Below, in pieces: positions 59,815-64,000 of a DNA stretch of 64,000 bases. Source of the stretch: Nocardia suismassiliense (GTDB lineage Bacteria > Actinomycetota > Actinomycetes > Mycobacteriales > Mycobacteriaceae); the NCBI RefSeq assembly GCF_900269665.1, contig NZ_LT985361.1, forward strand, positions 6,232,707-6,296,706, in the 5' to 3' direction. The translations under genes and the position numbers were made by a program. The number at the start of each line of letters is the position of its first letter. Positions within the stretch are counted from its first letter, which is position 1. Below the pieces are notes generated by a model. The model ran no database searches, was not told the origin of the DNA, and saw only the letters and a list, made by a program, of their open reading frames with translations.

Positions 59815-60534
59815 GTGAGCAGCGAAGTGCAGGGGCGGCATTCAGGCATCAAGGGGTGGCGGTTCGGGGTACCACGCGGCGTGCTGCGGGTCGTCGGCGT
59901 CGCGGCGGTCGCCGCAGCGCTCGCGGCGTTCGCGTCCGGCGGCGTTTCGGCCGATACCTGGAGCGTGCGCACCCAGCAGCCCGCCCAGTGCAATGCGCCC
60001 GCGGAAGGCGCCGTGACCGCGCGCACCTACCCGGCGCCCGGCCCGGCCACCGAGCCCGGCGCCAACTACGCCGCGACGCTCGACACCACCTGCGGGGCAA
60101 TCCAGATCGACCTCGATCCGGCCGCGCCGCAGACGGTCAACTCGTTCGCCTTCCTGTCCAACGAGCAGTACTTCGACCACACCAAGTGCCACCGGATCAC
60201 CACCGACGGCATCTACGTGCTGCAATGCGGTGACCCGACGGCCACCGGCACCGGCGGCCCCGGCTACCAGATCCCGGACGAGAATCTGGCAGGCGCCACC
60301 TACCCGGCAGGCACCGTCGCCATGGCCAACGCAGGCCCGAACACCAACGGCAGCCAGTTCTTCCTGGTCTACCGGGACAGCCAGCTGCCCCCGAACTACA
60401 CCCCCTTCGGGCGCATCACCGGCGGCCTGGACGTTCTCCAGTCCGTCGCCGCCCAGGGCACTCGGGATGGCGGCTCCGACGGCGCCCCGCGCAACGACGT
60501 CGTCCTCAACAAGGTCGAAACCTTCAAGAAGTAA
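59815..60534 (+). CDS. Membrane-anchored cyclophilin-type peptidyl-prolyl isomerase
   Basis: A 239-residue protein: about 24 cytoplasmic residues, one membrane segment (GVLRVVGVAAVAAALAAFAS), then an extracytoplasmic cyclophilin domain with CHRITTDGIYVLQCGDP, GYQIPDENL and NGSQFFLVYRDSQLPP. It helps proteins fold outside the membrane, like mycobacterial PpiB. The start is GTG with AAGGAG ten bases upstream. Confidence 0.9.
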   Translation: MSSEVQGRHSGIKGWRFGVPRGVLRVVGVAAVAAALAAFASGGVSADTWSVRTQQPAQCNAPAEGAVTARTYPAPGPATEPGANYAATLDTTCGAIQIDLDPAAPQTVNSFAFLSNEQYFDHTKCHRITTDGIYVLQCGDPTATGTGGPGYQIPDENLAGATYPAGTVAMANAGPNTNGSQFFLVYRDSQLPPNYTPFGRITGGLDVLQSVAAQGTRDGGSDGAPRNDVVLNKVETFKK

Positions 60535-60612
60535 CACCCCTCGGCGATGGCGGCGTCCTCGGACGCCGCCATCGCCGTATCCCGGGGTCGAGTGGCACCG
60601 GGCCACTCGCCG

Positions 60613-62562
60613 CTACTTGTGTGGGGTGAGGGGGAAAGTGGTGGCGCCGTCGTTGCCTGCGGGGATGATCGGGACGATCACCGACGACGGGTGTTGGGGA
60701 TCCTTGTAGATGGTTTGGGTGGCCGGTTCGGTGCGGGTGCTTTCGCCGAAGGGTTCGCCGGTGTTCGGGTTCGGCGCGTACTGGGGGTAGTCGCTACTGG
60801 AGATGGCGAGGCGGATCCGGTCGCCTGCCTTGAATTGGTAGCTGGTCGGCCAGATCTTGATGGTGAACTCGTACGGCTGACCCGGCACGATCGGGGTGGG
60901 GTTGGTGAGTGAGTCACGGAAGGCGGCGCGAATGATGCCGTTGTTGAGGTTCACCGCGGAGCCGTCCGGAGCGAGAACCTCCAGGCGCGCAACGAAATCG
61001 GTGTCGGGTGCGGTCGAGGAGGCCCATAGTTTCACCGTGATCGGGCCGGTGATCTCGGTGTCGGTGCCCAGCGGAGCGGTGTCGTAGGTGAGCACGTCGG
61101 TCCGCTGCTCCACCGCGGCCTGGTCGAACGGTCCCTGCGGCGTATTGCCGACACCGCAGCAGGAATGTCCGCCCACACTCGGGGCCGGATCGGTCGGGTC
61201 GTAGAGGTAGCGGTCGCCTTCGGCGGGTCCGGCCGGGGCCTGCTCGACCAGTTTGCCGGTGCGACCGGACGAGCCGTTCTCGCCGTCACCGCTGAAATAG
61301 TAAGTCTTCCACTGGGTTTGCGGCAGCGGCCAGCTCGGCGCCGACTTCCACCGGTTGGCGCCCATCACGTAGTAGTCGACCCGCGGCTTGCCCGCGACAC
61401 CGTTGTCCACGCCCTTGAGGAAGTGGTCGTACCAGGCCAGCATGAGCTCGTTGATCGGGCTGTTGCCCACCGGTCCGAGCTGATCGAGCAGCGGCGCGAC
61501 CACCGAGGTCGGGCGTCCCCACCCGAGGTGGTCCCACGGGCCGATGACCAGACGCTGGTTCTGCCGCGCCTCCGGCGTGCCGCCCTTGTCGACCATTCCG
61601 GTGAAGTTCTCGATGCCGCCGGCCAGGAACGAGTCGTACCAGCCCTCCATGTTCAGCACCGGCACCTTCACGTTCTGGTAGCGCTCGCGGATGCTCCATT
61701 TCTTCCAGTAGTCGTTGTAGGTCGAGTTACGGATCCAGTCGAAATACCAGGGCGCGACCGCCGGATTGCCCGGCTGCAACGGCGGAAAGTCCTTGTATGG
61801 CCGAAAATTCATCCACTGGGTGGCGTTGTCCATGGCCGCGCGGATCTGCTCGATCGCCGCGGTGTCGCGGCGATGCTCGGCGGCGGCGAGGCCGATCGTG
61901 CTCACCGCCCACGGTTCCACGAAGCCGAGGCGGAACTGCCCGCCCTCATAGGTCCAGCCGTCGTAGTAGTCCGAAGAGGTGTTGGCGGGCACGATGGCTG
62001 CCAGGTGCGGCGGCGTCCCGACCGCGGCGAGCCACTGCGTCGCACCGATGTAGGACGACCCGTACATGCCCACTTTGCCGTTCGTACCGGGCAATTGGGC
62101 CGCCCACTCGACGCTGTCGTACCCGTCGCGCAGGTCGTTGTCGAACTCGGTGAACGTCCCGTCCGACTTCCCGACGCCGCGAATGTCCTGAATCACCACC
62201 AGATAGCAGTGCGAGGCGAACCAGTCCGGCGTCTGATAACGCGAAGAGCTCACTTGCGCAAACGATTTCCCGTACTGCGTGCGCATCAGGATCACCGGCA
62301 CCGGATCGCTGGTCTGGGGCCGATACACATCCGCCCGGAGGATCGTCCCGTCCCGCATCGCCCCCGGCACGTCGGTTTCCTTGTCGACCGCGCATTTTCC
62401 CCGTCCCGTGTTGGGCGGCCAGGCCCCCGCCTGCCCCGGCGCCCCCGTCTGCGTGCTCGCCGCATCATCGGTGTCCGAGCCCGGCGTACACCCCCCGACC
62501 AAAACCCCGACGCACACCAGCGCGGTCAGCAACCGCCCGACGCCAATACCGTGACCGGACAA
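60613..62562 (-). CDS. CocE/NonD-type S15 hydrolase lipoprotein
   Basis: A 649-residue serine hydrolase with lipobox LVGGC (Cys25), so anchored outside the membrane. VVIQDIRGVGKSDG and GKVGMYGSSYIGATQ (nucleophile Ser in GSSYIG) define the core; a cap follows and a C-terminal jelly-roll with VKLWASSTAPDTDF and GDRIRLAISSSDYPQY. HSCCGVGNTP is an unusual Cys-Cys pair. The start is TTG with GGGAGGT upstream. Third paralogue in the window, with a third cellular location. Confidence 0.88.
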   Translation of the reverse strand: MSGHGIGVGRLLTALVCVGVLVGGCTPGSDTDDAASTQTGAPGQAGAWPPNTGRGKCAVDKETDVPGAMRDGTILRADVYRPQTSDPVPVILMRTQYGKSFAQVSSSRYQTPDWFASHCYLVVIQDIRGVGKSDGTFTEFDNDLRDGYDSVEWAAQLPGTNGKVGMYGSSYIGATQWLAAVGTPPHLAAIVPANTSSDYYDGWTYEGGQFRLGFVEPWAVSTIGLAAAEHRRDTAAIEQIRAAMDNATQWMNFRPYKDFPPLQPGNPAVAPWYFDWIRNSTYNDYWKKWSIRERYQNVKVPVLNMEGWYDSFLAGGIENFTGMVDKGGTPEARQNQRLVIGPWDHLGWGRPTSVVAPLLDQLGPVGNSPINELMLAWYDHFLKGVDNGVAGKPRVDYYVMGANRWKSAPSWPLPQTQWKTYYFSGDGENGSSGRTGKLVEQAPAGPAEGDRYLYDPTDPAPSVGGHSCCGVGNTPQGPFDQAAVEQRTDVLTYDTAPLGTDTEITGPITVKLWASSTAPDTDFVARLEVLAPDGSAVNLNNGIIRAAFRDSLTNPTPIVPGQPYEFTIKIWPTSYQFKAGDRIRLAISSSDYPQYAPNPNTGEPFGESTRTEPATQTIYKDPQHPSSVIVPIIPAGNDGATTFPLTPHK

Positions 62563-62777
62563 CCGGATACACCTCCCGTGAGGCGCCGACCGGACACTCG
62601 ACGCGTGCCCCTCAACAGTGAGAACGCCTCCGTCGAGCCGATGCTATCAAGATCCAGTACCAAACGTCCCACGAATGCGGTTCCGCGACGGAAGGTCGCC
62701 GTCCTCGTGAATCTCGTTGCTACACAGCATTTCCCAGAGCACTTCGGACCTCGATTTCCCTGACAGGTCAACAGTCC

Positions 62778-63521
62778 TCACGCGCGGCAGGCGACAGTGA
62801 TGATCTCCGGACTGGTCGCCGTCAGTGGGCTGCGATCCCAGTCGCCGAACTGTTCGGCAACGACCAACCCCGCGGTGGACAGGAAGGCAGCGAGGGTGGG
62901 CGCGTCGAGGAAACGGAGCTTGCTGTAGCTGATCTCGGGCTCGGTCCACTGGTCGCTGGTGAAGGTGTGGGTGAAGGAGACGAGGTCACCGTCGACCGGT
63001 CCGGTGACGTGACAGACGCACCGCACCACCGCACCTGTCTCGTCCAAAACTTCGCCCGAATATCGCTGATGCCACGTCTCCCATTCCCGCACAAGAGGAT
63101 TGCGGGTTTCGAAGACGAAACGACCGGTGTCGGTCAGTGTCGCGGCGATGACGGCCAGCGTGGACCGCAGTTCGTCGTCACCGAGCAGCACTTGGAACGC
63201 GTGCCCGGTCATCACCACCAGATCGAACCGGTCGCCCCGGCTACACAGCGAGCTCGCGTCACCGAGGACCCACTCGATATCCTCCTGCGCCCGTGCCACT
63301 TCGAGCATGCCCGGGGCAGGGTCCACACCGCACAGGCGGCCACCATGACCGTCCGCGCGGGCTCTACGCAGCAGTGCTCCCGTTCCGCACCCCAGGTCCA
63401 GAACCGAGGGTGCGGCCATGACCAACGGCAGGTAGAACCGGAAATCGTCGCGCGCGCCCTCCGGGCTGAAGCTGTCATACAGCGCGGCGAGCCGGGTATC
63501 GGTGAACACCTTGTCGACCAT
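62778..63521 (-). CDS. Class I SAM-dependent methyltransferase
   Basis: A 247-residue protein with motif I VLDLGCGTGALL, CGVDPAPGMLEVA (motif II), WVLGDASSLC and FDLVVMTGHAFQVLL. The opening MVDKVFTDTRLAALYDSF is common to a group of actinobacterial methyltransferases of unknown substrate. ATG at 63521 begins at that conserved start; GTG at 63575 would add 18 residues without a better ribosome site. Confidence 0.85.
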   Translation of the reverse strand: MVDKVFTDTRLAALYDSFSPEGARDDFRFYLPLVMAAPSVLDLGCGTGALLRRARADGHGGRLCGVDPAPGMLEVARAQEDIEWVLGDASSLCSRGDRFDLVVMTGHAFQVLLGDDELRSTLAVIAATLTDTGRFVFETRNPLVREWETWHQRYSGEVLDETGAVVRCVCHVTGPVDGDLVSFTHTFTSDQWTEPEISYSKLRFLDAPTLAAFLSTAGLVVAEQFGDWDRSPLTATSPEIITVACRA

Positions 63522-63607
63522 GATCGAAGGGTCGCAGAGACCCGCAGCCCACCGCGACCTGTTTTCCTGGTTCACGAGCGGCGCGATCGTGCGGTCCGCG
63601 CCTGCGC

Positions 63608-64000
63608 TCAGTCCAAGCGGAGTAGGTCGGGCCAGGTTTGGGACCAGGGGGCGCGGGGACCGTCGCAGCGCCAGATGGTGACGTCGCGGGTGGCACCGGG
63701 GAAGCCTAGGGGTGTGTCGGCGCGGCCGATGGGGGTTACCGCGGTGAAGAGGGGGCGGATGTCGGCGATGTCGTCGCCCACCCAGAGGACGGTGGTTGCG
63801 GAGTCGGGTGGGGTGCCGAAGTAGCCGAAACCGCGGTTGGGGCTGTAAGTGGCGGGGAGGTCGTAGTCGGAGCGGAATACGTCGAGTGCGCTTGCCTGCC
63901 AGTAGGAGTCGGTGATGATGACCGTGCCGGCGCGGTCGGCCTCGGGCAGGGGTCGGTAGGCGGTCGCGGGGGCGGCGGCGAGTTCGGGCCAGCCGAACCT
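63608..64000 (-). CDS. C-terminal part of a GT39-like membrane glycosyltransferase (partial)
   Basis: The last 130 codons of a gene whose 5' part lies beyond the window. TVIITDSYWQASALDVFRSD, NRGFGYFGTPPDSATTVLW and the end DGPRAPWSQTWPDLLRLD resemble the extracytoplasmic C-terminus of actinobacterial GT39/ArnT-like mannosyl- or arabinosyltransferases. Its stop lies 87 bp upstream of the methyltransferase ATG. Confidence 0.7.
   Translation of the reverse strand, partial: RFGWPELAAAPATAYRPLPEADRAGTVIITDSYWQASALDVFRSDYDLPATYSPNRGFGYFGTPPDSATTVLWVGDDIADIRPLFTAVTPIGRADTPLGFPGATRDVTIWRCDGPRAPWSQTWPDLLRLD

Noticed and set aside
1..64000. Prophage, insertion sequence or integrative element
   Set aside because: No integrase, transposase, terminal inverted repeats with target duplication, or phage structural gene was recognised; tRNA genes were also not found.

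Overview
The window is high-GC actinobacterial DNA, most likely from Nocardia or a close relative in the Mycobacteriales. The main evidence is a Pup-proteasome locus (dop, pup, prcB, prcA, pafA, pafB, pafC) running into tatA, tatC and helY in the order known from Mycobacterium tuberculosis, together with F420-type luciferase-like enzymes, many TetR/HxlR/AraC/PucR regulators and GTG/TTG starts. The species cannot be named from the sequence alone.

Region 1 (1-1982) holds the 3' end of a gene and then almost 1.9 kb without a convincing gene. It is packed with three unrelated tandem repeat families (periods 20, 72 and 23 bp), a long segmental duplication and a large hairpin. Region 2 (1983-17811, mostly minus strand) is the core locus: a DUF4333 membrane protein, helY, tatC, tatA, a ketopantoate-reductase-like gene, pafC, pafB, pafA, prcA, prcB, pup and dop. 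It codes for tagging proteins with Pup, degrading them in the 20S proteasome, and the PafBC DNA-damage regulator. A thiamine-binding protein, a SnoaL-like protein and a secreted HAL/PAL-like lyase with an altered MIO motif interrupt it. The Mpa/ARC unfoldase is not in the window.

Region 3 (17957-31292) is accessory metabolism: a DUF418 membrane protein, a TetR-controlled pair (AurF-type diiron enzyme and Baeyer-Villiger-type monooxygenase with a DUF4873 tail), an HxlR/NmrA divergent pair, DUF427, an F420-type oxidoreductase, a CocE/S15 hydrolase, a TetR gene and a saccharopine-dehydrogenase-like gene that share a near-identical 27-bp operator, and a type I glutamine synthetase. Region 4 (31599-44629) looks like a lipid or acyl-conjugate locus: an exported beta-helix protein, a long-chain acyl-CoA ligase with a PucR-type regulator, an exported S15 hydrolase, and a translationally coupled operon of three stand-alone condensation-domain proteins with degenerate HHxxxDG motifs, followed by an AraC regulator.

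Region 5 (44685-49459) is membrane and housekeeping: a small membrane protein next to a YidC-like insertase, a Nudix hydrolase, a 23-codon ORF with a good ribosome site, AIM24, an ArsC-type reductase and a PAP2/diacylglycerol-kinase fusion. Region 6 (49516-59630) is one long minus-strand operon for reductive pyrimidine or hydantoin breakdown (beta-ureidopropionase, dihydropyrimidinase, F420-type oxidoreductase, a four-gene NMT1/THI5-type ABC importer and a class III aminotransferase) facing a divergent MocR regulator. Region 7 (59815-64000) has an anchored cyclophilin, a lipoprotein S15 hydrolase, a SAM methyltransferase and the 3' part of a GT39-like glycosyltransferase. No tRNA, rRNA, CRISPR array, insertion sequence or prophage was recognised.
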